Shown: piece by piece, positions 1 through 9,005 of the stretch
Position numbering within the stretch: the stretch's first letter is position 1
How the letters are laid out: each line of letters starts with the position of its first letter
Translations under genes and position numbers: made by a program
Notes under the pieces: model-generated
Told to the model about the DNA's origin: nothing
Databases searched by the model: none
Seen by the model: only the letters and a program-made list of their open reading frames with translations
Assembly: GCA_023665425.1 (NCBI GenBank)
Contig: JAMPDX010000004.1
Location: 1 to 64,000, forward strand
Source: Muribaculaceae bacterium
Lineage (GTDB): Bacteria; Bacteroidota; Bacteroidia; Bacteroidales; Muribaculaceae
Length of the DNA: 64,000 bases
Reading direction: 5' to 3'

Positions 1-50
1 GCTCAAAAATACACCGCCCTGACATTCACATTTTTTATTAAACAAGCTCT
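1..50. repeat. End of palindromic intergenic element, family A (truncated by window edge)
   Basis: The sequence ends in the inverted form of the terminal arm seen at 52509 and 59993 (AGAGCTTGTTTAATAAAAAA type). Positions 1-30 closely match the reverse complement of the left half of the element at 59993-60327. The rest of the element, including any core, lies outside the window. Confidence 0.7.
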
Positions 51-133
51 TAATTGAATTAAGAAATGAACCCGGGAACAGAGGGTAATAAAAACTTTTC
101 GCCTATTTGGTTGTTAATCTCATAAAAATAGAT

Positions 134-141
134 TAAATTTG
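134..141 (+). promoter_or_regulatory. Probable -7 box upstream of the secreted Omp28-like gene
   Basis: TAAATTTG matches the Bacteroidota -7 consensus TAnnTTTG. The matching -33 is weak: a TTTG lies 24 bases upstream and a TTG 20 bases upstream. It would give a 5' leader of about 100 nt before the ATG at 248. Confidence 0.4.
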
Positions 142-247
142 CACGTACAATGAGGAGCAACCGGTGTCCCATCGATTACCGACTGCTCTTCATATACGCT
201 CTCTACATTATTGAATTTCAATACACTAACCCATATTAATTGCTCTT

Positions 248-2305
248 ATGAAGAAGATTTACACCCTTCCGATGGCTTTGATGCTGTGTGCCGCTCCCGC
301 GTTGGCTCGCACCATCACTTTGAAGCCGCACACAGCGCAGATGCCTGAGTTCGCCACTCAGAGCGTTTTAGCGCCTGAAGAAGTTACTACCCTCAAGAAG
401 GCTCCGGCACTGCAGACCGATGAGGCAAAAAACACCATGGCAATTGGTTATGCTACCGAAATCTATTCAGCTACCGGCATCCAGGGCCTCACGGGCGCCA
501 TTGGTTGCGGCATTGGTTTCGAAAAGAACCAAATAGCTGAATATGCCGGCAATCAGATCACAGCAGTCAATGTATGCTCCCCCGTAAATCAGCAGACACG
601 CAGGAACAACATGACTGAGTGTACCGTCTTCCTGATGGAGTCTGCCAATGGCGCTCACCTGTGCGAGACCAAAGCCTCGCTGAGCACAGAGGGCTTCGCT
701 TGGAATAAGGTGACTCTGTCCACACCCTACGACATCACCGGCAATGCTCCCGTGTATGTAGGTGTTATCTGGGAAGATTATCCCGATCCTAATAACAACT
801 TTCCCTTCGTAATCGACGGCTATGCCAATGACAGCGACCTGGCATTCCAGGTATATTCAATCTGCACCGGCGACGTGACATCTGATGGCAACCTCGTCAC
901 AAAAGAGACTCGCCAGTGGGCTTCTTTCGCACCCCTGTTCGGCACCAACCTGTGTATGACAGTTGACGTAACCGGCGATAATCTCCCCACCGATAAGGCT
1001 GCCATTTATGCCGATTACCACTTGCCTAATATCACTCCCAACAAACCCTTCGAATATGAGGTTGCAGTGCTCAACTATGCATCCAACGCATTCTCCACTG
1101 TGGAGCTCAAGATGGACATCGAAGGCCAGGAGAGCCAGGTACAGACCGTCACACTGCGTAACCCCGACACCGAAGCTCCCACCATTGCATTCAATGAGTT
1201 AGGAGTAGGTAAAGCATCCTTCACTTGCACTAAGGAGGGCTACAACATCCCCTACACCGTGACTATCACCAAGATAGATGGCAACCCCAACAAAATGGAG
1301 AACAGCTACTCCGGCAAGCTCTTGAGCCTCGAGAACGGCTATCCGCAGAACGTGGTGTTTGAGGAGTTCACTTCCGGAAAATGTGTTTTCTGTCCCTTAG
1401 GTATTGTAGGTATTCAGGAGACACTCAAGGCGTATCCCGAGCGCTTCATTCCCATCGCAGTACACTGCCCCGTTCCCTCTGCTGACCAGATGAATGTATG
1501 TCAGACAGCCGGTCCATACTACCCCTTGTATAGTGCAGTAGGACAGGCAAATAATGGTGTAAGTGCACCCACAGGTGTGATAAACCGCAATATTTACAAC
1601 GTGATTGAGCCCAGCCCCAGCGCGCTCGCTTCAATCATGGACGAGATGGAGGGTGCTCTGACCGTAGCTGAAGTTAAAGGCTCTTTGGCCAAGGTAGTCG
1701 GCAATGATGACGCTCTCACTCTTGATGTAGATGTTAACGCAGCTATCGATGTTCCCGGAAAGTTCGGTATTTCTTACACTCTGATTGAGGACAATGTTGG
1801 CCCCTATAGCCAGAGTAACGCCTTCTCAGGTGGCAGTTACGGCGCTTGCGGCGGCTGGGAAAATATGCCTAATCCCGTTGAGAAATACTACTTCAATGAG
1901 GTAGCACGTCGCGGCACTGAGTTCCATCCGGTAGAGTCAACCTATATGGAAGGTCTCACAAAGGGTGATAACAAACACTTCACTCTGACAATGAACACCA
2001 AGCAGGTTAAGAACAAAGACAATGGCAGTGTTGTGGTAATGCTCGTGAACCGCGAGGATGGCACCGTAGTAAATGCTTGCAAGGCAAAATTCTCAGACTT
2101 TGTAGGAGTAGAGAGCATCGCAGCCGACAAGAAGGCTCCCGTAGCAGTAGGCATATCAGGCGCTATCGATATGCAGGCTGCCGGCAACATCTTCACTATC
2201 GACGGCCGCTGTGTAGCCACTAAGGTTCAGGGCATCGTATCGCTGCCCGCCGGTATCTACATTGTAGCAACCCCCGCCGGCAATGCCAAGGTAGTAGTTC
2301 GCTAA
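248..2305 (+). CDS. Secreted Omp28-like protein with thioredoxin-type CxxC and Por-like C-terminal tail
   Basis: The 685-residue protein starts with a clear signal peptide (MKKIYTLPMALMLCAAPALA). The middle resembles the Omp28 family of Bacteroidota outer-surface proteins. A CVFC motif near residues 377-381 sits in a thioredoxin-like context, preceded by EEFTSGK and followed by a helix and a PIAVHCP strand. The last ~70 residues form a sorting-type tail with GR(C)VA, then SLPAGIYIV, then KVVVR, as in Por/T9SS substrates. The likely location is the cell surface or outside the cell. The role is unknown; a disulfide or redox function is suggested only by the CxxC. The gene stands alone between a leader of about 100 nt and a strong terminator. 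Confidence 0.85.
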   Translation: MKKIYTLPMALMLCAAPALARTITLKPHTAQMPEFATQSVLAPEEVTTLKKAPALQTDEAKNTMAIGYATEIYSATGIQGLTGAIGCGIGFEKNQIAEYAGNQITAVNVCSPVNQQTRRNNMTECTVFLMESANGAHLCETKASLSTEGFAWNKVTLSTPYDITGNAPVYVGVIWEDYPDPNNNFPFVIDGYANDSDLAFQVYSICTGDVTSDGNLVTKETRQWASFAPLFGTNLCMTVDVTGDNLPTDKAAIYADYHLPNITPNKPFEYEVAVLNYASNAFSTVELKMDIEGQESQVQTVTLRNPDTEAPTIAFNELGVGKASFTCTKEGYNIPYTVTITKIDGNPNKMENSYSGKLLSLENGYPQNVVFEEFTSGKCVFCPLGIVGIQETLKAYPERFIPIAVHCPVPSADQMNVCQTAGPYYPLYSAVGQANNGVSAPTGVINRNIYNVIEPSPSALASIMDEMEGALTVAEVKGSLAKVVGNDDALTLDVDVNAAIDVPGKFGISYTLIEDNVGPYSQSNAFSGGSYGACGGWENMPNPVEKYYFNEVARRGTEFHPVESTYMEGLTKGDNKHFTLTMNTKQVKNKDNGSVVVMLVNREDGTVVNACKAKFSDFVGVESIAADKKAPVAVGISGAIDMQAAGNIFTIDGRCVATKVQGIVSLPAGIYIVATPAGNAKVVVR

Positions 2306-2327
2306 TCATCTTACCCTATAATAGAGT

Positions 2328-2360
2328 AAAGCTCGCCACTTTGGCGAGCTTTCTTTTTTA
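2328..2360 (+). terminator. Intrinsic terminator after the Omp28-like gene
   Basis: AAGCTCGCC and GGCGAGCTT form a 9-bp stem with a 5-nt loop, followed by a T-rich tract (TTTCTTTTTT). It lies 23 bases after the stop codon. The next gene is on the opposite strand and ends at 2525. Confidence 0.85.
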
Positions 2361-2524
2361 TCTGACATAGCAAGTGAAGCGGGAATGAGCCCGGAGGCTT
2401 CTCAGTAAAATTGCCATAACCCTCTGAAAATTTATGGTCTTAAAATCCTATTATGTCGGAAAATTGTTATACCTGTGTAACTTAAACCGTGACTCGCGAA
2501 GTTGGAGTCCACGGGGGCACCAAG

Positions 2525-4369
2525 CTATTGGAAGGATTGCATTTCGACGAGGCGGCGGTATTGGGTGGGGGAGGCCATGAGGTCGGTGTGGGTGCCTCGC
2601 TCTATGATGCGGCCATCTTGCATCACACATATCATGTCGGCTCCGGCGATGGTGCTCAGGCGGTGAGCTATGACTACGGTGGTGCGCCCCTGCATGAGTC
2701 GCTCAAGGGCCTCTTGCACCAGGCGTTCGCTCTCAGTGTCGAGTGCCGAAGTGGCTTCGTCAAGGATGAGTATTGCCGGGTCTTTGAGTATGGCGCGGGC
2801 TATGCTGATGCGCTGTCGTTGACCACCGGACAAGCGACAGCCACGGTCTCCGATATTGGTGTCATACCCATGCTCTGTGGCCATGATGAAGTCGTGGGCG
2901 TTGGCTATACGGGCTGCACGCTCTATTTGCTCGTCAGTGGCACCCTCGACGCCGAAGGCTATATTGGCTCGTATGGTGTCGTTGAAGAGTATAGCCTCCT
3001 GATTGACGTTGCCCATAAGTGATCGTAAGTCGGAGGTGCGCAGTTTGCGGACATCGACTCCTCCAACCTTGACCGAGCCGGAGACGGGGTCATAGAATCG
3101 GGGCAACAGGTCCACAAGAGTGCTCTTGCCGGAGCCACTCTGCCCCACGAGGGCGACGGTCTGCCCCGGCATGATGTCAAGGTTAATATCCGTGAGCACT
3201 TGGCGGTCATCTATATAGCTGAAATTGACCCCCTGCAGGCTCAGAGCGGGCACGTCAGTGCCTGCTACCGAGGGTAACTGCTCGGGCTGCTCGGGCTCCT
3301 TTATAGGATTGTCGGCCTTGAGTATCTTGTCGATGCGCTGCATGGAGGCCATACCCTTCTGTATGGAGTAGCCTGCTTTAGAGAGCTCTTTGGCGGGGTT
3401 GATGATAGAGTAAAATATCACCATGTAGTAGATGAAGTCCGGAGCTGTGATACTGGCGTCGCCGGAGAGTATGAGTGTGCCTCCAAACCAAAGGACAATA
3501 GCAATGGCCGTTGTGCCGAGAAACTCGCTCATAGGGTGTGCCAGAGCATAGCGGCGCTGTATGGAGTTGGATATCCTGAAGAAGGTCTGATTCTCATCTT
3601 CCAGGCGGTTTTTCATCTTATCCTGCGCGTTGAAGGCCTTAATGATACGCAGCCCTCCGAGGGTCTCTTCCACGGTAGAGAGTATCACTCCCCATTGCTG
3701 CTGTGCCTCCAGACTTTTGCGTTTGAGGCGCTTGCCCACTTTGCCCATCACAAGGCCGGCCAGAGGGAGCAATATCAGCACAAAGAGAGTGAGTTGCCAG
3801 CTCACGAATATCATCATGCCCAGGCATACTACAATCATTATGGGGTTCTTGAACAGCATATCGATGCTCGACATTACCGAGGCCTCAATCTCAGTGACGT
3901 CAACCGAAATGCGCGAGAGCACGTCACCCTTGCGTTCGGAGGTGAAGAAGCCGAGGGGCAGGCGCAATATCTTGCTATACATCAGATTGCGGATATCTCT
4001 CACCACACCGTTGCGCAGAGGGATGATGAAGTATGCCGCCAGATATGTGGTGCCGGTCTTGAGGGCTGTCATTACCACCAAGAGCACGGCCAGCACGGCC
4101 AGGGCAAAAGATGAGCCGTAGCTCTGTATCATCCACTGGTTGGCGTAATAGAAGTTGTTCATCGCCACCTCCTTGAATGACGCACTCCCCCACTCCATGA
4201 AGGTGTAGGTGTCAGTATTGACCCCAAAGAGCATCTGCAGGATGGGTATGATGAAGGCGAATGAGAATAGTGTAAGGAATGCGGCCAAAACATTAAAAAT
4301 AATGTTTAAGACCACATTCCACTTATATGGCGCCACAAAGCGACGCATCATGATGAAGAAGTCCTTCAT
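2525..4369 (-). CDS. ABC exporter, fused permease and ATPase (MsbA/MdlB-like)
   Basis: The 614-residue half-transporter has an N-terminal six-helix exporter domain (about residues 15-330) and a C-terminal nucleotide-binding domain. Visible motifs are Walker A GQSGSGKST (about 408-416), signature LSGGQRQR (about 513) and Walker B ILILDEATSALD (about 530), followed by the H-loop in VVIAHRLS. It probably works as a homodimer in the inner membrane, exporting a lipid or hydrophobic compound. The substrate cannot be read from sequence; MsbA-like lipid flipping is one option. Its ATG overlaps the mltD stop by four bases (ATGA), so it is the last gene of the parA-parB-DUF5683-mltD-ABC operon. Confidence 0.9.
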   Translation of the reverse strand: MKDFFIMMRRFVAPYKWNVVLNIIFNVLAAFLTLFSFAFIIPILQMLFGVNTDTYTFMEWGSASFKEVAMNNFYYANQWMIQSYGSSFALAVLAVLLVVMTALKTGTTYLAAYFIIPLRNGVVRDIRNLMYSKILRLPLGFFTSERKGDVLSRISVDVTEIEASVMSSIDMLFKNPIMIVVCLGMMIFVSWQLTLFVLILLPLAGLVMGKVGKRLKRKSLEAQQQWGVILSTVEETLGGLRIIKAFNAQDKMKNRLEDENQTFFRISNSIQRRYALAHPMSEFLGTTAIAIVLWFGGTLILSGDASITAPDFIYYMVIFYSIINPAKELSKAGYSIQKGMASMQRIDKILKADNPIKEPEQPEQLPSVAGTDVPALSLQGVNFSYIDDRQVLTDINLDIMPGQTVALVGQSGSGKSTLVDLLPRFYDPVSGSVKVGGVDVRKLRTSDLRSLMGNVNQEAILFNDTIRANIAFGVEGATDEQIERAARIANAHDFIMATEHGYDTNIGDRGCRLSGGQRQRISIARAILKDPAILILDEATSALDTESERLVQEALERLMQGRTTVVIAHRLSTIAGADMICVMQDGRIIERGTHTDLMASPTQYRRLVEMQSFQ

Positions 4370-6177
4370 TTCTTCTTACCTTTTTTCTTGCTGCCGGACT
4401 TTCCTCGCTTACCCTTTGAGCCTGAGGCATTCTTTGAGGGGAGGTTGAGCTTGTCGCCGGGGTGGAGCATGTCACCCTTAATGTTGGGATTGGACTTGCG
4501 CAACTCATCCACGGTAGTACCATTACGCTTGGCTATGCTTGTCAGACTGTCGCCACTCTTGACCTCCACCTGAGCGGGCTGCTTCTTTTTGGCCTCTTTT
4601 TTCTTGTTTTGAGCTTTCTGCTTATTCTTGGTGTCAGCCTTTTTATCCTTTTTGGCAACGGATTGCTGAGTCTGAGTGGCTTGCTTGTTGTCCGTCTTAG
4701 CCAGCTCAGCCTTAGGTTGCTCCTCCTTAGTCTCCTTTTTAGTCCCCTTCTTTGGTTGCTCTGCTTTTGGCTGCTCTTTCTTCACCTCTTTTTTGGGCCG
4801 GGTGTTGGCGGCCACAGCCTGGCCGGCGGGAGCATAAATTTTGAGTTGTTGGCCGGAGCGGACAGCATTGCGACGCAGATTGTTCCACTCCTTGATGTCG
4901 TTGGCATCCACATTATATTGCTGCGCAATGGAGGCGAGGGTTTCGCCACTTGACACCTTATGAGTTATGGCATTCAGGCCATCTGTAGAGGCAGGTTTCT
5001 GCTCTATGGGAGCCTCCTTTTGTGTCACAACGGGGGTATTTCCGGCATCTGAGGTAGCGGCCTCGTATGCCACGACGGGGGCATCACCGGGCTCAACAGA
5101 CTCGCGGCGGGCATACTTCTCAGCCTCGTGGGCATAAATATCTTTCTCGCTCACCAGGTATGCGTGTATCTGCTGGCCGGGGAGTATGAGGAAGTACGGG
5201 TGGTCGCTCGAGGCGGGGATGACATCGGCTCGGAATTGCGGGTTGAGTATGCGCAACTCTTCTACCGGGATGTTGAGCACCTCGCTTATCTGGTTGAAGT
5301 GCAGACGATCGCGCACAGCCACAGTGTCAGTGACCAGCGGCTTGGTGGCCAGCACAGGGGAGATATTGTGGTCCTTGTAGTAGGTCATCACATAGTTTGC
5401 GGCGATGAACATGGGCACATAACCGCGAGTCTCGGCGCTCAGATAGGGATAGATGCTCCAGAAGTCGTGCTGCTTGGGGTCACCACCGGCACGGCGCAGA
5501 GCCTTGTTGACGGCACCGGGGCCACAGTTATAAGCGGCAATGGCCAGCGACCAGTCGTTGTAAGTCTCATACAGATCTTTGAGATACTGTACCGCCTTCT
5601 CAGAAGACAAGTATGGGTCGCGGCGCTCATCTACGAGGGAGTTAACTTCCAGCCCGAGACCATTGGCGGTGGCAATCATTAGCTGCCACAGGCCGGTGGC
5701 GCCGGAGCGACTCACTGCATTGGGGTCGAGAGCACTCTCAATCACGGGGAGGTATTTGAGCTCCAGAGGGAGCCCGGCAGCCTCGAGTGCCTGCTCAAAG
5801 ATGGGTGTGTAATAGAGACTTAAGCCCAGAATTGCGGCCACCTGCTCGCGCCCGCGGCCGGTGTAGCGCTTGATATAGTCGCGCACTATCTGGTTATATG
5901 GCATTTCTATGATTGTAGGCATCGCAGCCAGACGGCGCTTGATAGTCTCATCAGAGGTCTCGACATCGCCGGAGCGTGCATATCTGTCATCGGTAGAGGT
6001 GTAGTTCTTCAAGTACCAGCCCTCAAGGAGCTTCTGTGTATCCCTCTCAAAGGTCTCGGGGTACACTATGGCATCATCGGTAATCGTATTTTTGAGGTCA
6101 AGCACATTATGCTTGGCGCCATACGAGGGTATAAAAGCGGCAGCTGCCAGAATTGTTGATAAAAGGATGCGGTTCAT
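4366..6177 (-). CDS. mltD: Membrane-bound lytic murein transglycosylase D with LysM repeats
   Basis: The protein is 603 residues from the chosen ATG at 6177. An upstream ATG at 6267 overlaps the DUF5683 stop (ATGA) but would place 30 polar, proline-rich residues before the signal peptide MNRILLSTILAAAAFIPSYG, so I prefer 6177. The SLT catalytic domain carries the family segment VIESALDPNAVSRSGATGLWQ with the catalytic Glu. There are two clear LysM modules near the C-terminus (VSSGETLASIAQQYNV and VKSGDSLTSIAKRNGT), a weaker LysM-like stretch after the catalytic domain, and a very Lys-rich linker and tail. It cleaves peptidoglycan glycan strands in the periplasm. The operon context with parAB and DUF5683 is common in Bacteroidales. 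Confidence 0.92.
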   Translation of the reverse strand: MNRILLSTILAAAAFIPSYGAKHNVLDLKNTITDDAIVYPETFERDTQKLLEGWYLKNYTSTDDRYARSGDVETSDETIKRRLAAMPTIIEMPYNQIVRDYIKRYTGRGREQVAAILGLSLYYTPIFEQALEAAGLPLELKYLPVIESALDPNAVSRSGATGLWQLMIATANGLGLEVNSLVDERRDPYLSSEKAVQYLKDLYETYNDWSLAIAAYNCGPGAVNKALRRAGGDPKQHDFWSIYPYLSAETRGYVPMFIAANYVMTYYKDHNISPVLATKPLVTDTVAVRDRLHFNQISEVLNIPVEELRILNPQFRADVIPASSDHPYFLILPGQQIHAYLVSEKDIYAHEAEKYARRESVEPGDAPVVAYEAATSDAGNTPVVTQKEAPIEQKPASTDGLNAITHKVSSGETLASIAQQYNVDANDIKEWNNLRRNAVRSGQQLKIYAPAGQAVAANTRPKKEVKKEQPKAEQPKKGTKKETKEEQPKAELAKTDNKQATQTQQSVAKKDKKADTKNKQKAQNKKKEAKKKQPAQVEVKSGDSLTSIAKRNGTTVDELRKSNPNIKGDMLHPGDKLNLPSKNASGSKGKRGKSGSKKKGKKK

Positions 6178-6263
6178 ATCTTTGGAGTTAGGAGTTGGGA
6201 GTGAGTTGAGGCAGGGAGGTATGGGTGGAGAGGGTATATCGTCTAAATCATCAGCCGTTGTCA

Positions 6264-7067
6264 TCAAAAGGTGAATGCCCAGTTGAGCCCCATGGCCGGC
6301 TTGTTGGGGCTTCCCGGCTCAGGGAAGATTGTAGGCTGAATGTCGAGTGAGAGGTCGGGAGAGATATCAAAATGGGCCATGGTGGCATCCACATACGCAT
6401 CTACCATGCAGAGCAGATAGACACCCACCATACAGATGATGCATAGCTCGCGATTGCGTCGGTAATAGTTCTTGCGGCTGCGGAGCGTGTTGGCCAGCCA
6501 GTCGCGGTCCAGGTCGCTCTCGGAGGTGGTCGGAGGGAAGAAGTTCATGTAACTGTTTGTCGAGGGGTCGGCATCATTCAGGTCAGCGTATGCCTGCGCG
6601 TAATCATTATACTGGGTATTGTTCCACGATGTGCCATAGCCAAGGCCCATGAAGCCGGCTATGATAATGGGGAGCTTCCAATATCGGCGATTATACACCT
6701 GCCCCAAGCCGGGACACAGAGCTGAGAGCCATACGGCGCGTGTGGGGTCAGGATTGAAGGGGCGCTTGATGCCATATTCCGGAGAATAGCCGGGGGCACG
6801 CACTTCCACTAAAATACTGTCTCCCTGCTCCTCGGCAACCCGCAGATTGGGGTCTTCGATAAGCAGCTGGCCATCATACACCTCGTTGGGTGCTTTCTCT
6901 TCGGCCACCGCCTCCGGGTTGGTGGTATATTCCTCTTCAGACACCTCTTGTGCCGGCTCTTGCGCTGATATCGGGGCCGGCAGCAGGAAAGCCATACACA
7001 ACACCGCCACTAACATACGTGTCAGTGCCGGATAATTATATATGATATGTGACAGCTTTGTTATCAA
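6264..7067 (-). CDS. DUF5683-domain membrane protein
   Basis: The 267-residue protein has an N-terminal hydrophobic signal or anchor (MLVAVLCMAFLLPAPISAQ) and an acidic linker. The conserved DUF5683 core includes AVWLSALCPGLGQVYNRRYWKLPI, followed by a second hydrophobic segment and a C-terminal region with VYLLCMVDAYVDATMAHFD. The family is typical of Bacteroidota and often sits directly after parB. No biochemical function is established to my knowledge. It lies about 30 bases after parB and its stop overlaps an alternative mltD start, so co-transcription is likely. Confidence 0.88.
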   Translation of the reverse strand: MITKLSHIIYNYPALTRMLVAVLCMAFLLPAPISAQEPAQEVSEEEYTTNPEAVAEEKAPNEVYDGQLLIEDPNLRVAEEQGDSILVEVRAPGYSPEYGIKRPFNPDPTRAVWLSALCPGLGQVYNRRYWKLPIIIAGFMGLGYGTSWNNTQYNDYAQAYADLNDADPSTNSYMNFFPPTTSESDLDRDWLANTLRSRKNYYRRNRELCIICMVGVYLLCMVDAYVDATMAHFDISPDLSLDIQPTIFPEPGSPNKPAMGLNWAFTF

Positions 7068-7098
7068 TGATTTTTGGTAATGGTTAATGGGTTAGGAG

Positions 7099-7989
7099 TC
7101 ACTTCAGCTTCTCAAAGAGGGTTACGAGCTTCATGAGCTCATCATCATTATTGAAGCGCAGTGTGATTGAGCCCTTACCGTCAGGCTTGCGCGCAAAGCG
7201 CACCGGGGTTGAGAAGTAAGATTCAAGGTCTCTACGGAAGAAGTCATAATCATCTTTCTGAGCCGCCGGAGATGTCTTTTTCTTTGGTATCACCGGCTTC
7301 TCGCCACGGTCTGCGGCAGCTTGCATCTCGCGAGCCAAGTCCTCCACCCGGCGCACAGAGAGGCCCTCATCAAGGATGTGCTGGTATAGCTTCAGCTGGT
7401 GCTTGGGGTTCTCCAGAGTGAGCAGAGCGCGAGCATGCCCCATATCAATATGTCTGTCACGCAGCCCGAGCTGTATCTCGGCCGGGAGGCGCAGCAGGCG
7501 CAAGTGGTTGGCTATCGTGGCACGCTTCTTGCCCACACGCTCGCTCAGGCGGTCTTGGGTAAGCTTATATTGGTCTATGAGCTTCTTGAATGTCAGGGCC
7601 ACCTCAATGGCATTGAGGTCCTCACGCTGTATGTTCTCGATGAGGGCCATCTCGGTGATTTCGGCATCGGTGGCTGTGCGGATATATGCGGGCACCCGCT
7701 CCAGGCCGGCACGTTTGGCAGCGCGCCAGCGGCGTTCGCCGGCTATAATCTGATATGTGCCATCCTCCATGCGGCGCAGTGAGAGGGGCTGTATCACGCC
7801 CAACTCGCGTATACTGGCAGCCAACTCATCGAGGGCTTCCTCGTCGAAGGTGGTACGAGGTTGGTCCGGGTTGGGATTAATCAGCGATAATTCTATGTCG
7901 TTTATTTCAGATGAGCCGGAGGTTTGTATCTCATTCATTGAGATGAGCGAGTCCAAACCGCGACCCAGTGCATTGCGTTTTATTGCCAT
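7099..7989 (-). CDS. parB: Chromosome partitioning protein ParB
   Basis: The 296-residue protein has the Spo0J/Noc/ParB architecture. The N-terminal nuclease-like CTP-binding domain contains the signature GERRWRA (about residues 85-91) and ENIQREDLNAIE. The central helix-turn-helix (LSERVGKKRATIANHLRLL) binds parS, and the C-terminal dimerisation segment is short. It spreads around parS and stimulates ParA. It starts four bases after the parA stop, so the two are a translationally linked pair. A parAB locus usually lies near the replication origin; no parS site was identified here. Confidence 0.95.
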   Translation of the reverse strand: MAIKRNALGRGLDSLISMNEIQTSGSSEINDIELSLINPNPDQPRTTFDEEALDELAASIRELGVIQPLSLRRMEDGTYQIIAGERRWRAAKRAGLERVPAYIRTATDAEITEMALIENIQREDLNAIEVALTFKKLIDQYKLTQDRLSERVGKKRATIANHLRLLRLPAEIQLGLRDRHIDMGHARALLTLENPKHQLKLYQHILDEGLSVRRVEDLAREMQAAADRGEKPVIPKKKTSPAAQKDDYDFFRRDLESYFSTPVRFARKPDGKGSITLRFNNDDELMKLVTLFEKLK

Positions 7990-7993
7990 GATA

Positions 7994-8776
7994 TTACTTT
8001 TTGTGAGCAGCCGGCTTATTGCGTGCTATAAGCTCTTTGGCCAACTGGCGATGCGAGATGGCACCGCGTGAGTCTGAGTCGTACATGATAATGGGAAGGC
8101 CATGGCTCGGTGCCTCGGAGAGCTTAATATTGCGGGGTATGACTGTGGAGAAGACCATGTCTCCGAAGTGCCCCTTGAGCTCCTCATATATCTGATTGGC
8201 GAGGCGCAGGCGGGCATCATACATTGTGAGCAGGAAGCCCTCAATCTCCATCTTGGGGTTCAAGCGACTCTTGATGATGCGTATAGTGTTGAGCAACTGG
8301 CTGATACCCTCAAGGGCGAAATATTCTGCCTGCACGGGAATGATGACAGAGTCGGCCGCGGTTAGAGCGTTCACCGTAATAAATCCGAGCGAGGGGGAGC
8401 AGTCAATAAGTATGATATCATAGTCATCGCGCACACCCTGCAGGGCATGGAGTAGCACCTTCTCGCGTTGAGGCTTGTTGATAAGCTCCGTCTCTGCCCC
8501 TACCAGGTCGATGCGTGAGCTCACTAATTTGAGGCCCTTCACACAAGTCTCTTGCTCGGCCCCTTTCATAGGATAGTCGTCTACCAGGCACTCATATATG
8601 GAGGCCTCGGCAGCACGCGGGTCGAGCCCCAGACCACTGGTGGCATTTGCCTGAGGGTCAGCATCTATGAGCAATACCTTCTTGCCCAATTCTGCCAGGC
8701 AAGCCGCCAAGTTGATGGAGGTTGTGGTCTTGCCCACACCACCCTTCTGATTTGCTATAGCTATGATTTTTCCCAT
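7994..8776 (-). CDS. parA: Chromosome partitioning ATPase ParA (Soj)
   Basis: The 260-residue protein begins GKIIAIANQKGGVGKTTTSINL, a deviant Walker A (KGGVGKTT, about residues 11-18) characteristic of ParA/MinD ATPases. Further motifs are LLIDADPQANATSG (Walker A'), DDYDIILIDCSPSLG (Walker B) and the PVQAEYFALEG segment. It binds ATP and nucleoid DNA, and drives segregation of origin regions together with ParB. It is the first gene of a five-gene operon. Confidence 0.95.
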   Translation of the reverse strand: MGKIIAIANQKGGVGKTTTSINLAACLAELGKKVLLIDADPQANATSGLGLDPRAAEASIYECLVDDYPMKGAEQETCVKGLKLVSSRIDLVGAETELINKPQREKVLLHALQGVRDDYDIILIDCSPSLGFITVNALTAADSVIIPVQAEYFALEGISQLLNTIRIIKSRLNPKMEIEGFLLTMYDARLRLANQIYEELKGHFGDMVFSTVIPRNIKLSEAPSHGLPIIMYDSDSRGAISHRQLAKELIARNKPAAHKK

Positions 8777-8955
8777 AACAATACTTTTAGCAGCTATCTG
8801 CGGGCCTGCATCGGCAAGCCCGAAAATCGCTTCTTATTCAGACTGCAAAGTAAGTGATTTTTTCTCAAATAACAGGCCAAATAAGTCTTAAAGCGTGTTA
8901 AAATGTATATAACTTCTGTAACGCCCTATGCTATTGATAGTTACAAAAACATATT

Positions 8956-8978
8956 GCGTGGAACTTTTTGTTCCACGC
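8956..8978 (-). terminator. Perfect 9-bp hairpin after kdtA, possible terminator
   Basis: GCGTGGAAC and GTTCCACGC flank a T5 (plus) / A5 (minus) loop. Reading on the minus strand it follows the kdtA stop by about 27 bases, and a moderately T-rich stretch (ATGTTTTTG) follows. The half-sites resemble parS halves but face the wrong way round, so I call it a terminator-like hairpin. Confidence 0.5.
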
Positions 8979-9005
8979 TCCTTTTCCCGGTCTTGTCGCG
9001 GCGGC

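Noticed and set aside
2489-3022. 177-residue plus-strand open frame
   Set aside because: It is antisense to the ATPase domain of the ABC exporter, which carries clear Walker and signature motifs.
8956-8978. Possible parS site near parAB (GTGGAAC and GTTCCAC half-sites)
   Set aside because: parS has the halves arranged GTTCCAC-GTGGAAC. Here they are reversed around a 5-base loop, forming a hairpin that better fits a terminator after kdtA.
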